64,000 nucleotides of DNA from Saprospiraceae bacterium (GCA_016717265.1 JADKFX010000001.1:3422501-3486500), one strand, 5' to 3'. Positions 18,023 to 27,521 are shown, counted from the first letter of the stretch. Notes: generated from the letters alone by a model not told the origin. A program made the numbers and translations.

Positions 18023-18130
18023 TCTAAGACAGTAGTAGGTAATGTATAATTATTTCAATAAAATCCAATTTTGATGAAATGCTTCAATACCCGGGATATT
18101 GAAGCTAACCTTACCTATCACTACCTCTTA
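17987..18130 (-). ncRNA. candidate structured small RNA
   Basis: On the minus strand a long imperfect helix joins 18111-18130 with 18025-18042. Outer arms TAAGA/TCTTA (5 bp) and inner arms TAGGTAA/TTACCTA (7 bp) flank an internal loop. It encloses a perfect 9-bp hairpin (18081-18089 with 18097-18105) whose loop holds CCGGG. The intrinsic terminator at 17987-18022 follows directly. The area is less AT-rich than the flanks and has no convincing reading frame. The 5' end is unknown; a possible promoter at 18363-18396 would give a transcript of about 370 bases. I cannot assign an RNA family. Confidence 0.4.
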
Positions 18131-18362
18131 AATACAGTAAATGATAGCTTAGGTGTACATTTCATTTATTCAAACAATTTCACTGTTATAACCGGCTATT
18201 ACTTTAAAGAGTCTTTTTAAATTGAAAATGCTGCCTTAAATGTGAAGTTTTTTTTAAAAAAGTTGTTAAATTTATATTTTGCTGAAAATCAACTAATTAC
18301 ATTTATATTCGTTAATTAAGTATGCATTTATGTTTTAGGTATAGAAAACAATGCGTTTAAAT

Positions 18363-18396
18363 CAAACATATTAAATATTATTTAATATATAATCAA
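18363..18396 (-). promoter_or_regulatory. possible promoter of the candidate small RNA
   Basis: On the minus strand TATGTTTG (18363-18370) matches TAnnTTTG, with TTG at 18394-18396 and a wide 23-base spacing. The surroundings are very AT-rich, so a chance match is possible. Confidence 0.3.
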
Positions 18397-18462
18397 TTTA
18401 TTATTAATTGTAAATAATATGTTATCCATTCTGAAAGGATAAAATGGAGCCATTTTTAGAGT

Positions 18463-18470
18463 TAATTTTG
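18463..18470 (+). promoter_or_regulatory. -7 promoter element for typA
   Basis: TAATTTTG is a perfect TAnnTTTG match 20 bases before the typA ATG at 18491. No clear -33 box is seen. Confidence 0.5.
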
Positions 18471-18490
18471 CAATCGAAAAAGTATATTTT

Positions 18491-20308
18491 ATGCAGGCTA
18501 TCAGAAATATTGCCATTATTGCCCACGTTGACCACGGAAAAACTACCTTGGTTGATAAGATTTTACATCAAACCAAATTATTTCGCGATAATCAGGAAAC
18601 TGGTGAATTAATTCTCGATAATAATGAGTTAGAACGTGAACGAGGCATTACTATTTTGGCAAAAAATGTTTCTGTAAGATATAAAGATATTAAAATCAAC
18701 ATTATTGATACCCCTGGTCACGCAGATTTTGGAGGAGAAGTAGAACGGGTTTTGAATATGGCTGATGGTGTCTTATTATTGGTAGATGCCTTTGAAGGAC
18801 CTATGCCACAAACAAGATTTGTTTTACAAAAAGCTTTAAGTCTTGGTAAAAAGCCAATTGTTGTTATTAATAAAGTAGATAAACCAAATTGTCGTCCTGA
18901 AGAAGTACATGATCATGTTTTTGAGCTTTTCTTTAATCTTGAGGCTACAGAAGATCAATTAAATTTTCCAACGATTTATGGCTCTTCCAAACAAGGCTGG
19001 ATGAGTACAGACTGGAAAACCCCTACGGAAGATATTACTGCTCTTTTAGATGCCATTATTGAATTTATACCGGCTCCTGTAATTCCAGAAGGTAACTTAC
19101 AGATGATGATAAGCAGTCTTGACTATTCTTCATACATCGGAAGAATAGCCATTGGTAGAATTTTGCGTGAAGGAATTCGGATAAACCAACCCGTTTCTTT
19201 AGTAAAAAGGGATGGTTCTATAATGAAATCAAGAATTAAAGAATTATATACTTTTGAAGGCCTGGGTAAAGTCAAAGTAGAACGTGCTGAAGCTGGTGAT
19301 ATTTGTGCAGTTTTTGGACTTGAAGATTTTGAAATTGGCGATACGATTGCCGATTTTGAAAATCCTGAAGGTCTTATTCCAATTCAAGTTGATGAACCCA
19401 CTATTTCGATGTTGTTCACCATCAACAATTCACCGTTTTTTGGTAAAGAGGGAAAATTTGTAACATCCAGACATATTCGGGAGCGATTAGAAAAAGAGCT
19501 TGAAAAAAATCTAGCCCTCCGATTAGAAGATACAGAGAGTCCTGAATCTATGTTGGTTTTTGGTAGAGGAATATTGCATTTAGCGATCTTGATTGAAACC
19601 ATGCGAAGAGAAGGTTATGAATTGCAGGTTGGCCAACCAAGAGTAATTATAAAGGAAATTGAAGGTGTAAAAAGCGAACCAATTGAGGTAATGACCATTG
19701 ATGTACCGGAAGAATTTTCTGGAAAAGTAATTGAATTAGTCAGTCAAAGAAAAGGTGAAATGCTCGTTATGGAAACACGTGGAGATTTGATTCATATCGA
19801 ATTTCAAATTCCTTCCCGCGGACTCATTGGCATTAGAAATAGTTTATTAACTGCATCTGCCGGAGAAGCTATAATCGGACATCGATTTAAAGAATTCCAG
19901 GCCTGGAAAGGCAATATCCCTTCAAGGTCAAATGGAGTCATCGTTTCCAAACTTCCAGGTATGGCAACCGGATATTCAATTGGATATTTACAAGATCGAG
20001 GTAGATTTTTTATTGAACCTGGCGAACAAGTATATGTAGGACAAATACTCGGTGAACAAATCCGCCCAGGTGATTTAGTTGTAAATATTGTAGAAGGAAA
20101 AAAATTAACCAATATGCGTGCCTCTGGTTCTGATGGCACCTTACATATTGTTCCGAAAGTAAATTTCTCCCTAGAAGAAGCATTAGAATATATTCAGGAA
20201 GATGAATACGTAGAAGTGACTCCAAAATCTATTCGTTTAAGAAAAATCATTCTAGACGAAAACGATCGTAAAAAAGCACAGCGCAAAACAGAAATGGTGG
20301 AAGCATAA
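18491..20308 (+). CDS. typA: translational GTPase TypA/BipA
   Basis: 605 residues, the standard TypA length. The GTPase domain shows G1 AHVDHGKTTL, G2 ERGITI, G3 DTPGHADFGGE and G4 NKVDKP. Domain II, two EF-G-like domains (LHLAILIETMRREG) and the TypA-specific C-terminal domain (SDGTLHIVPK) follow. TypA binds the ribosome near the A site and assists ribosome assembly and growth under cold or other stress. It is a single-gene unit between two long non-coding stretches. Confidence 0.97.
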   Translation: MQAIRNIAIIAHVDHGKTTLVDKILHQTKLFRDNQETGELILDNNELERERGITILAKNVSVRYKDIKINIIDTPGHADFGGEVERVLNMADGVLLLVDAFEGPMPQTRFVLQKALSLGKKPIVVINKVDKPNCRPEEVHDHVFELFFNLEATEDQLNFPTIYGSSKQGWMSTDWKTPTEDITALLDAIIEFIPAPVIPEGNLQMMISSLDYSSYIGRIAIGRILREGIRINQPVSLVKRDGSIMKSRIKELYTFEGLGKVKVERAEAGDICAVFGLEDFEIGDTIADFENPEGLIPIQVDEPTISMLFTINNSPFFGKEGKFVTSRHIRERLEKELEKNLALRLEDTESPESMLVFGRGILHLAILIETMRREGYELQVGQPRVIIKEIEGVKSEPIEVMTIDVPEEFSGKVIELVSQRKGEMLVMETRGDLIHIEFQIPSRGLIGIRNSLLTASAGEAIIGHRFKEFQAWKGNIPSRSNGVIVSKLPGMATGYSIGYLQDRGRFFIEPGEQVYVGQILGEQIRPGDLVVNIVEGKKLTNMRASGSDGTLHIVPKVNFSLEEALEYIQEDEYVEVTPKSIRLRKIILDENDRKKAQRKTEMVEA

Positions 20309-21004
20309 TTTCCTTCCTTATTTTTTTATTCATTTAATCTAAATACTAGCTTCCAACTTTATTGTGGAATATGCCCTTTATAAAATCCGTAATGACTATT
20401 TACGATCGATCTTCATATTCTTTCCTAACAAATAAATACTTCCCATCTTAGACCCATTTAGATTTCTTAGATAGATTTAATGATTCAAAAAACAGCAATG
20501 GTTAAATTTAGTACCAGTATCAGGATACCGGATATTACTTTATGTAACATTCCTGCCAGCATTTCATGGTCCTAATTTAGTCCCTCGTCAGGACTACTCA
20601 AAAAATTGCAAATAACTGTCAATCTCAGGTTTTCAAAAACGAAATACATTTGATTATCCCTGGCTATAAATCGGTCCATATTTAAAACAAATTATTTAAC
20701 CAACCGCTTTTAAAGCATTCCTAAATTTCATATCTTACGAACCTGACTAAATCCTAAAGACAATCGATTTTTAGCATTCCTAATTTGCATTTTGATAACT
20801 TGAAAATATGAATTCAAAAAGATTTCCTATTCACAGCATAACGGAATCAAAATTCAATAAGCTATTAAGGGTTCTAACAAAATTCTGAATACCCAAAATG
20901 AAGGTATCCTAAAAATCTTATTTGCAATTTTACCAGCAATAACAAAATTCTCCTTAATTTTAAACTGCTCATTGGATTGACAATAATTCTAAAAAGTTTC
21001 TTTT
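20309..21004 (+). other. 696-base non-coding stretch
   Basis: Stops are frequent in all frames and there is no RNA gene I recognise. A 6-bp hairpin at 20578-20596 (TAGTCC/GGACTA) has no T tract. An imperfect repeat of AGCATTCCTAAATTT-like sequence occurs near 20711 and 20775. No terminator for typA and no clear promoter for the following gene are visible. Confidence 0.5.
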
Positions 21005-21976
21005 ATGAATCTCTTAATCTACCTATTGCTTTTAGTAAGTTTCTTCCAAACAAATGTACCGTCAAATCTATATCGGAACCTTGAAGAAGGCCAAATCTTA
21101 AATTTGTATGATGCCTTTAGTAAAGACTCAAACCTAATTAAAGATTTTGGATTTTCTTGCATCACCAAATATAATGGTAAAACCATCCTTTTTGATGCGG
21201 GAAGTAATGCAACAATTTTTCAAAAAAATATCGATCGGTTGCAAATAGATTTAAGTAAAGTTGACATTACAATTGTCTCTCATGGACATTTTGATCATTT
21301 AAATGGACTCGACTATTTATTAAAAGTCAATCCAAATGTTAAAATTTATTTCCCATATGATATTTTTTGGGGCGCTCCTGTGCCCTTTGATGCAAGCGGT
21401 CAAGAAGCAAACGTCAAGGACTCCCTACCAATCTATATGCAATATTTTAATGGCGCCAATACCAAATTTACAATTCAACAATCTGGACGATTCTGGAATG
21501 CCAATATTGAATTTGTAAAATCATCAAAAGAAATCCTTCCTGGATTAACACTTATTGCAAGCGCAGCTGAATATATGGGCTATTTTTCATGCTATCCCAA
21601 TAAAAGCTTTGTGGAAGGTCAATTTGAACATTCTGAAAATGCATGTAAAAACACCAATTTACCAGAACTTTCGCTGTCTATGAAAACTGCAAAAGGTCAG
21701 GTATTAATAGTCGGTTGTTCACATACAGGAGTTGAAAAAATAATTAAGCAATCAAAAGATTTCTTAAAGGAACCTTTAGATTTGGTTTATGGCGGATTTC
21801 ATATGATACCATTCGACAGAAAACAAACACTTCAACTCGCAACACAGATTAAGGATGACTTACAGGTAAATCGAGTGGCACCTGCACACTGCACTGGCCA
21901 TTTGGCGTTTAAAATATTAAAAGATATTTATGGCAGCAATTATATTTATGCCGGACTTGGAGAAACCATTCAATAA
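21005..21976 (+). CDS. exported MBL-fold metallohydrolase
   Basis: A 323-residue protein with a short N-terminal hydrophobic signal (1-15). The metallo-beta-lactamase zinc motif is HGHFDH (His93, His95, Asp97, His98). Further ligands are expected in GCSHTG, and VAPAHCTGH holds the C-terminal His. The layout with YGGFH before the last His resembles the DHPS-like subgroup (homologues annotated as 7,8-dihydropterin-6-methyl-4-aminobenzene-phosphate synthase). A signal peptide argues against a pterin-pathway role here; the substrate is unknown. It leads a plus-strand series. Confidence 0.85.
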   Translation: MNLLIYLLLLVSFFQTNVPSNLYRNLEEGQILNLYDAFSKDSNLIKDFGFSCITKYNGKTILFDAGSNATIFQKNIDRLQIDLSKVDITIVSHGHFDHLNGLDYLLKVNPNVKIYFPYDIFWGAPVPFDASGQEANVKDSLPIYMQYFNGANTKFTIQQSGRFWNANIEFVKSSKEILPGLTLIASAAEYMGYFSCYPNKSFVEGQFEHSENACKNTNLPELSLSMKTAKGQVLIVGCSHTGVEKIIKQSKDFLKEPLDLVYGGFHMIPFDRKQTLQLATQIKDDLQVNRVAPAHCTGHLAFKILKDIYGSNYIYAGLGETIQ

Positions 21977-22031
21977 TAAACGCTTACTTTGTTTTTGTAA
22001 ATAATTTCTTATCGTTCAATCAATTCTAAAA

Positions 22032-22493
22032 ATGCAAGCATTCATTACAAATCAAATAATAATTAAAGCATCTCTTTCAAAAGTTTGGAGTGCTTTAACC
22101 GATCCAGACCAAACACAAAAATATATGTTTGGATGCAAAACAGTTTCAAATTGGAATATAGGGGATAGCTTATTGTGGATAGGACAACAGGAAGGAAATG
22201 ACATCATTTTTGTAAAAGGATTTATTCTTGAAATACAACCAAACCGACTTTTAAAGTATACTGTATTTGATCCGAACAATCCATTGATTCCAGACTTACC
22301 TGAAAACTATCTGAATGTAACTTATGAATTAATTGAAAAAGATGATCATACACAGCTTACGGTTACACAGGGTGATTATACCAAAGTTGAAGATGGAGAA
22401 AGGCGATATCAGGAGTCTTATAACAAAGGAGAAGCTTGGAATCCAATATTAATTGAAATCAAAAAATTAGTAGAATCTGAAATTACAACTTGA
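22032..22493 (+). CDS. SRPBCC (AHSA1-like) domain protein
   Basis: A 153-residue single-domain protein with the Bet v 1/START-like helix-grip fold. The N-terminal strand IIIKASLSKVWSALTDPDQ and the C-terminal helix near residues 130-150 are typical of the AHSA1/YndB subgroup. The fold binds hydrophobic ligands or client proteins; the specific ligand is not readable. It lies 55 bases after the MBL hydrolase gene. Confidence 0.85.
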   Translation: MQAFITNQIIIKASLSKVWSALTDPDQTQKYMFGCKTVSNWNIGDSLLWIGQQEGNDIIFVKGFILEIQPNRLLKYTVFDPNNPLIPDLPENYLNVTYELIEKDDHTQLTVTQGDYTKVEDGERRYQESYNKGEAWNPILIEIKKLVESEITT

Positions 22494-22583
22494 TAAATCT
22501 AAATTATCTAAAATTTACATTCAAAATAAAAAATATAAAATAATATCTTGTAACATTCATACTAAATTTAGATAAATTAATCC

Positions 22584-24134
22584 TTGAAACGTCAACTAAA
22601 ATACTACCAAATCATATGGCTAAAATATGATCTTGCTGCAGGACTTTCTGTTTTCCTTGTAGCCCTTCCATTATGTTTAGGCATTGCATTGGCATCAGGC
22701 GCTCCACTTTATGCAGGACTTTTATCCGGAATTATAGGAGGTCTGGTTGTTTCTCTAATAAGTGGATCTCCATTGGGTGTTTCGGGTCCGGCCGCCGGAT
22801 TAACAACAGTGGTTGCCGGTTCAATACTTGCTTTAGGTGACTATAAAATATTTTTATTAACGGTAATTATTGCAGGTCTGTTTCAGCTCATTCTTGGGAT
22901 TCTAAAATTAGGATCCATTGCAAATTATTTTCCATCCTCCGTAATAAAAGGAATGCTTGCAGCTATCGGTATAATCCTAATATCAAAACAAATTCCATTA
23001 GCCATAGGATATGACCAACCAGATTTTTGGACGAGTGGCTTCACTTCTTTGTTTTCTTCAAAAAATGTTTTAGGAAATTTCAAAATCTTTACCCATCATA
23101 TTACGATAGGAGCCATCACAATTAGCATTATTTCAATTACAATGTATATTGTATTACAAAGCCCTAAAATTAAAAAGATCAAAATAATTCCAACAACTTT
23201 AATGATTGTTTTAATTGGAATTATAACGCACATTATTTTCATAAATATCTTACCTACGTTCGCTTTAAATTCTTCTCAATTAGTCAATATACCTGGTAAT
23301 ATTTTTAAAGAAATTGTCTTCCCGGATCTTACTCAGTTTTTTATAAATGAAAAAATTTGGAAAGATGGAATGATCATCGGATTATTGGCAACTTTAGAAA
23401 CTTTACTTTGTGTTGAAGCTGTTGATAAACTGGATAAGCACAATCGGATTACACCTGTAAACAGGGAATTAATTGCACAAGGGATTGGAAATATTACTTG
23501 TGGACTTTTAGGTGCAATTCCCATGACCGCTGTTGTTGTAAGAGGTTCTGCAAATGCAGATGCAGGTGGTCGCACAAAGCTATCTGCTTTTACCCACGGC
23601 TTGTTTTTATTGCTGGCTGTAATCTTAATTCCATTTATCCTATGCATGATCCCCTTTGCATCACTCGCTGCAATCTTATTAATTACTGGGTATAATCTTA
23701 CCAAACCCAAATTATTTTTCAATATGTGGAGTTTAGGATGGAAACAGTTTATTCCTTTTATTCTAACAATTCTTATCATTTTACTAACCGATTTATTAAT
23801 AGGCGTAAGTATCGGTTTATTAATTTCAATTTATTTTATTGTTCAAAATAATTTTAAAGCGGAATACAAAATAACAAAAACAAAACAACATGAAACTGAG
23901 GTTAATTATATCAAGTTAAATAGTAATGTTACCTTTTTAAATAAGGTAAACTTAAGAAAAACCCTGGATCAAATACCTGCTTACAGTTTATTGACCATCG
24001 ATGGAAGTGAATCTAATTTTATTGATTATGACATCTTAGAAATTATAAGTGAATATGAAATAAAAGCACATGACAGGCACATAGAAGTGCATCTAAAAGG
24101 AATTCAAAAAGTAAATATCAATGCAATTCATTGA
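22584..24134 (+). CDS. SulP family inorganic anion transporter
   Basis: A 516-residue protein beginning with TTG, since no ATG precedes the first helix. Ten or more hydrophobic helices span about 15-430. The SulP core signatures are LPLCLGIALASGAPLYAGL, GSPLGVSGPAAGL and NRELIAQGIGN. A reduced STAS-like domain occupies about 440-516 (YSLLTIDGSES). The family moves sulfate, bicarbonate or other anions. No carbonic anhydrase is fused or adjacent, so the substrate is open. Confidence 0.92.
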   Translation: MKRQLKYYQIIWLKYDLAAGLSVFLVALPLCLGIALASGAPLYAGLLSGIIGGLVVSLISGSPLGVSGPAAGLTTVVAGSILALGDYKIFLLTVIIAGLFQLILGILKLGSIANYFPSSVIKGMLAAIGIILISKQIPLAIGYDQPDFWTSGFTSLFSSKNVLGNFKIFTHHITIGAITISIISITMYIVLQSPKIKKIKIIPTTLMIVLIGIITHIIFINILPTFALNSSQLVNIPGNIFKEIVFPDLTQFFINEKIWKDGMIIGLLATLETLLCVEAVDKLDKHNRITPVNRELIAQGIGNITCGLLGAIPMTAVVVRGSANADAGGRTKLSAFTHGLFLLLAVILIPFILCMIPFASLAAILLITGYNLTKPKLFFNMWSLGWKQFIPFILTILIILLTDLLIGVSIGLLISIYFIVQNNFKAEYKITKTKQHETEVNYIKLNSNVTFLNKVNLRKTLDQIPAYSLLTIDGSESNFIDYDILEIISEYEIKAHDRHIEVHLKGIQKVNINAIH

Positions 24135-24235
24135 TTTTAAGTTTCATACTAATTTACCCAATAATCATTAATTTGTCATGAATCCTATCTTTGTCTACTC
24201 CATTACATTACAATGATATCAAATATTTAAAATAT

Positions 24236-24847
24236 ATGATAAATCCAAAATGGATTCCAGATCCTACAATATTAACAGGCGAATTAATAGATTTAGTTCC
24301 GTTGGAAAAAGCACATCTACCAGAGCTCTGTAAAATAGCAACAGATCCAAAAATTTGGGAATTTTATCTTGGGAATTGGGCAGTTGAATCAAGATTTATT
24401 GAAGTATATCATGCTGTTTTGGAAAAAAAAGAAAAAAACGAAGAATACCCGTTTATAATTTATCATAAACCGAGCGCAAGAATTATTGGTTCAACACGTC
24501 TGATGGATATGTCCAAACAGGATAATAGACTAGAAATCGGAGGAACCTGGTTACAAGTAAAATATTGGGCTACAGCAATTAATTTTGACTGTAAATTGGC
24601 CTTGTTAAAATTTTGTTTTGAAAATTTAGCTGTAAACCGCGTACAATTAAAAACACAACATGATAATATTCGATCCAGAAAGGCAATTGAAAAAATTGGC
24701 GGAATTTACGAAGGTGTTATCCGACAACATATATTAAAAGAAGATGGCAGCTATAGAAGTTCAGCATATTTTAGTATACTTAAAGAAGAATGGCCAATCG
24801 TTAAAGCTAAATTAGAATTACTATTAAGAAATAAAATGGAGATTTAA
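24236..24847 (+). CDS. GNAT family N-acetyltransferase (RimJ/RimL-like)
   Basis: The ATG at 24236 gives 203 residues; a TTG 15 codons earlier is less likely. The GNAT fold is seen from LVPLEKAHLPELCKIA through the core strands IIGSTRLMDM and RLEIGGTWLQVKYWAT to KAIEKIGGIYEGVIRQH. It resembles enzymes that acetylate protein N-termini or small amines with acetyl-CoA. The target is unknown. The racemase gene follows 23 bases later, so they are probably co-transcribed. Confidence 0.88.
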   Translation: MINPKWIPDPTILTGELIDLVPLEKAHLPELCKIATDPKIWEFYLGNWAVESRFIEVYHAVLEKKEKNEEYPFIIYHKPSARIIGSTRLMDMSKQDNRLEIGGTWLQVKYWATAINFDCKLALLKFCFENLAVNRVQLKTQHDNIRSRKAIEKIGGIYEGVIRQHILKEDGSYRSSAYFSILKEEWPIVKAKLELLLRNKMEI

Positions 24848-24870
24848 TTAAAACCAATCCTAAAAAGAAT

Positions 24871-25563
24871 ATGAAAACATTAGGTCTTATTGGAGGGTTA
24901 AGTTGGTATTCTACCGCACTATACTATCAAACAATTAATCAATGTATTCAAGATTTAACCCAAGGTGAACACACTGCAAAATTACTTTTGCATTCGTTAG
25001 ATTTTCATGATTTTCGGCCACTTCAAAATGCGAATTCGTTGGATGCCATGGCAGCCTTATTGGTTAACATTGGAATCAATCTTCAAAAAGCTGGCGCTGA
25101 TTGTAACTTAATTTGTTCAAATACTCCTCATCTAGTTGCAGATCATATTGAACAGAAACTCAACATACCACTCCTTCATATTGCCACTGAAACAGCGAAA
25201 GAAATATCCTTGAATCAAATAAGCAAAGTTGGTCTATTGGGAACTAAACTAACTATGGAACAAGAATTTTTTAAAGCTAAATTAGTAAAACAAAATATCG
25301 AAGTTTTAATTCCAGAAAGTCAAGACAGAAATTTTATACACAGCTCAATAATTGATGAATTAACAAAAGGTGTATTTCTTCAAGAAACCAGAATACGATA
25401 TCTGGAAATTATTGAATTGCTTATTGCGAATGGTTGCCAGGGCATTGTTTTTGGATGCACCGAAATTGGCTTACTGATCGACCCCAAAAATTGCCCAACT
25501 AAAATATTTGACACGAGTATCATCCATTGCAAAGCAGCCGTTGACTTTGCACTATCTAAATAA
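24871..25563 (+). CDS. aspartate/glutamate racemase family protein
   Basis: A 230-residue cytosolic enzyme. The N-terminus GLIGGLSWYSTALYY is typical of the aspartate racemase/YgeA group. Both catalytic cysteines are present: Cys82 in CSNTPH and Cys196 in FGCTEIG. The family interconverts L- and D-amino acids without a cofactor by two-base chemistry. It ends at a bidirectional hairpin terminator shared with the converging lipoprotein gene. Confidence 0.92.
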   Translation: MKTLGLIGGLSWYSTALYYQTINQCIQDLTQGEHTAKLLLHSLDFHDFRPLQNANSLDAMAALLVNIGINLQKAGADCNLICSNTPHLVADHIEQKLNIPLLHIATETAKEISLNQISKVGLLGTKLTMEQEFFKAKLVKQNIEVLIPESQDRNFIHSSIIDELTKGVFLQETRIRYLEIIELLIANGCQGIVFGCTEIGLLIDPKNCPTKIFDTSIIHCKAAVDFALSK

Positions 25564-25612
25564 AAAAGAGACTTTAAAATGGAATACCGAATGAGTCCCA
25601 TTTTAAAGTCTC
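25561..25612 (-). terminator. strong hairpin terminator between convergent genes
   Basis: A perfect 15-bp stem joins 25568-25582 (GAGACTTTAAAATGG) with 25598-25612 around a 15-base loop. On the minus strand six T residues follow, ending the metal-cassette transcript. On the plus strand GATTTTAG follows, so it may also end the racemase transcript. Confidence 0.8.
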
Positions 25613-25627
25613 GATTTTAGAGGCAAT

Positions 25628-26047
25628 TTATTTTACTAAAAATTCGACTTTACTGGATTGTAATTCCACAAAATCTTCATGACCCCAGACCTTAGCTTCT
25701 AAAACATAGCTTGTATTTGCCACAAATCCAGAGTTGCCTGAAAGCAATATCGCATCTTTAAATTGATATTCTCCACTTGGATCGTCGACATGAGCACTTG
25801 AAGGTTTATTATAAATTTCAGCATTCGTAGCTTTATTAAAAATACGCACATTAATGTGATGTACAGTCTCTCCTTTGTGACTTTCAAAATTAATGTGAAT
25901 CTCCATGCTATCACCTAAAAACTTAGCCGCATTGTCTGGTGCTTCAATATGTGCATGATAATCATACACTAAATTATCATCATCATGATCGCTACATGCC
26001 CAACTAAAAATTAATAAAAAGGATAAGAATATAAATATATTTTTCAT
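25628..26047 (-). CDS. His-rich small lipoprotein
   Basis: A 139-residue lipoprotein with lipobox SWAC at about 15-18, followed at once by SDHDDDN. Nine or more histidines (YHAHIEAP, FESHKGETVHHINV, SSAHVDD) sit on a predicted beta-sandwich. The composition suggests metal binding. It is last in a three-gene minus-strand cassette, 18 bases after the outer-membrane protein gene. No characterised function is known to me. Confidence 0.7.
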   Translation of the reverse strand: MKNIFIFLSFLLIFSWACSDHDDDNLVYDYHAHIEAPDNAAKFLGDSMEIHINFESHKGETVHHINVRIFNKATNAEIYNKPSSAHVDDPSGEYQFKDAILLSGNSGFVANTSYVLEAKVWGHEDFVELQSSKVEFLVK

Positions 26048-26065
26048 TGCTTTAAATTTTAGAAA

Positions 26066-26959
26066 TTAAAAAAAATAAGAAATTTGTGTTGAAAATTTAT
26101 TGATGATACGGGTTTCACCATTTGAATAATTCTGGGAAAACGGCTTCGCAAAAGACAATCCAAGCATCCACTCCTGAAATTTCACATTCAAGCCCCCCAC
26201 GAAAAATTTGCCATTTCCGCCTGTTCCTTCTACTTTTTGATCATTGGCATACTGATCGGTTCCGGCCCATTCGCCATAAAATCCTAAATAAGGAATGCAT
26301 TTAAATTCATTTAATAAATTTTTTTCCCAATACACAAGACACTGCGTTTGAAATTGGTTTCCAAATTTATATGCAGACCTGGATGCTGTCTGGTATAAGT
26401 AATCTCCTGATAATAAAACACCCATTGTTTTATGCTTCACTATCAATGCAGGATTCAAAGCAAATCCCCAACTTCCATTTCCAATGTTAAAATTTTCTGG
26501 AAGTTCGAGATTGTGTATTGATGGTCTATACTTCCCTGTTGGTAATTTAATGCCCATTGAAGTCTCAAAGTAAATCTGAGTGGACTTTTCAGTTTCTGGT
26601 GGATTCACTATAATCCATGTAGCACTAACTTTTGAATCTGCAATCCCTTGAATCGATTGATTTGTACTTTGGGTCTTTCTTAAATTGTAATGATATGGAA
26701 TATAAGCCGACAATTTCAAGCTTGAACTTACCTTGTAGGTTGCGGCTAGTTCTGCAACATTAAAATAATCCTTAGCTTTTGCATTTGAATTTCCTTTAAA
26801 TTGAGATTGACCCCATCTTAAAGAAATTAAACTATTATCTATTGAATTTAATATGCCAATACCATGGTTAGCGATGTTGCATCCACAAATATCACAAGCA
26901 AAACAGAGTTTTGATATGATAATAAATGACACAGTGAGAAAAAATGTCTTCCTGCTCAT
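26066..26959 (-). CDS. predicted outer-membrane beta-barrel with CDICGCN motif
   Basis: A 297-residue protein with a signal peptide (1-21). Just after cleavage comes CDICGCN, a cysteine triplet suited to binding a soft metal. The rest alternates hydrophobic and polar residues in barrel-like strands and ends in FSTQISYFF, the aromatic C-terminus of outer-membrane barrels. It resembles proteins loosely annotated as transporters in Bacteroidota metal-handling loci. It is the middle gene of the cassette, with 18- and 33-base gaps. A copper or other metal role is inference. Confidence 0.65.
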   Translation of the reverse strand: MSRKTFFLTVSFIIISKLCFACDICGCNIANHGIGILNSIDNSLISLRWGQSQFKGNSNAKAKDYFNVAELAATYKVSSSLKLSAYIPYHYNLRKTQSTNQSIQGIADSKVSATWIIVNPPETEKSTQIYFETSMGIKLPTGKYRPSIHNLELPENFNIGNGSWGFALNPALIVKHKTMGVLLSGDYLYQTASRSAYKFGNQFQTQCLVYWEKNLLNEFKCIPYLGFYGEWAGTDQYANDQKVEGTGGNGKFFVGGLNVKFQEWMLGLSFAKPFSQNYSNGETRIINKFSTQISYFF

Positions 26960-26992
26960 AAAAATAAATTTTATAAAAAATAAGGTTCCTAC

Positions 26993-27463
26993 TTAAACGA
27001 ATGCGAAACCATCCGGTGGGTGCTCTAAAGCCAGGAGAAAGCCATTTGATAAGGCTTCATCGGCTTTGTAAGTGGTTTGAACGCTATAAAGAACAGCGGG
27101 TTGTTTTAAAATTAATTCAACCGGCATATAGAAATGATCCAACTTCATTTGGTTGCTTTCATGAAATGGATTTTTAGTTTGATTTTGTTGTTCCTGAAGT
27201 TTCTTTTTCAAATAACATTTACCATGACATTTCTTTGAAGGCTTATACTTGTTTACACAAGCTTCCAATTCGATTCTATTTTGGTTTAACTTAAAAAATC
27301 CAAAGGATATTAAGTTATTCATACTTGAGCACAAAATTAATAAGGAAATGCAAAGGCTAAAAAAGGGATCTAAATAAAAATTAGAATACCTGCGATTACC
27401 ACTATTAAATTTCTGCACCCTTCTATTGAATAACATAGATGAAGTAAAGATACTACATTCCAT
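26993..27463 (-). CDS. small membrane protein with CHGKCYLKKKL motif
   Basis: 156 residues from the first ATG. A hydrophobic segment at about 33-57 is followed by a conserved block: FFKLNQNRIELEACVNKYKP, then KKCHGKCYLKKKL. I recognise this cysteine/lysine block from small Bacteroidota proteins encoded next to metal-related outer-membrane genes. The start is uncertain: family members I recall have few residues before the helix, so an internal ATG at 27322 or the methionine at residue 10 may be the true start. It is the first gene of the cassette. Confidence 0.6.
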   Translation of the reverse strand: MECSIFTSSMLFNRRVQKFNSGNRRYSNFYLDPFFSLCISLLILCSSMNNLISFGFFKLNQNRIELEACVNKYKPSKKCHGKCYLKKKLQEQQNQTKNPFHESNQMKLDHFYMPVELILKQPAVLYSVQTTYKADEALSNGFLLALEHPPDGFAFV

Positions 27464-27521
27464 TTAAAGTGTCTGAAGCTCTTACACAAAATAGCAGTGA
27501 AAAAAATCTTAAAAAAAAGGA

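Noticed and set aside
20578..20596. Hairpin TAGTCC/GGACTA downstream of typA as a terminator
   Set aside because: The stem is only 6 bp, no T run follows, and it lies about 270 bases after the typA stop.
20711..20793. Two copies of an AGCATTCCTAAATTT-like sequence
   Set aside because: The copies differ in several bases in AT-rich DNA and there are only two, so neither a CRISPR nor an operator array is supported.
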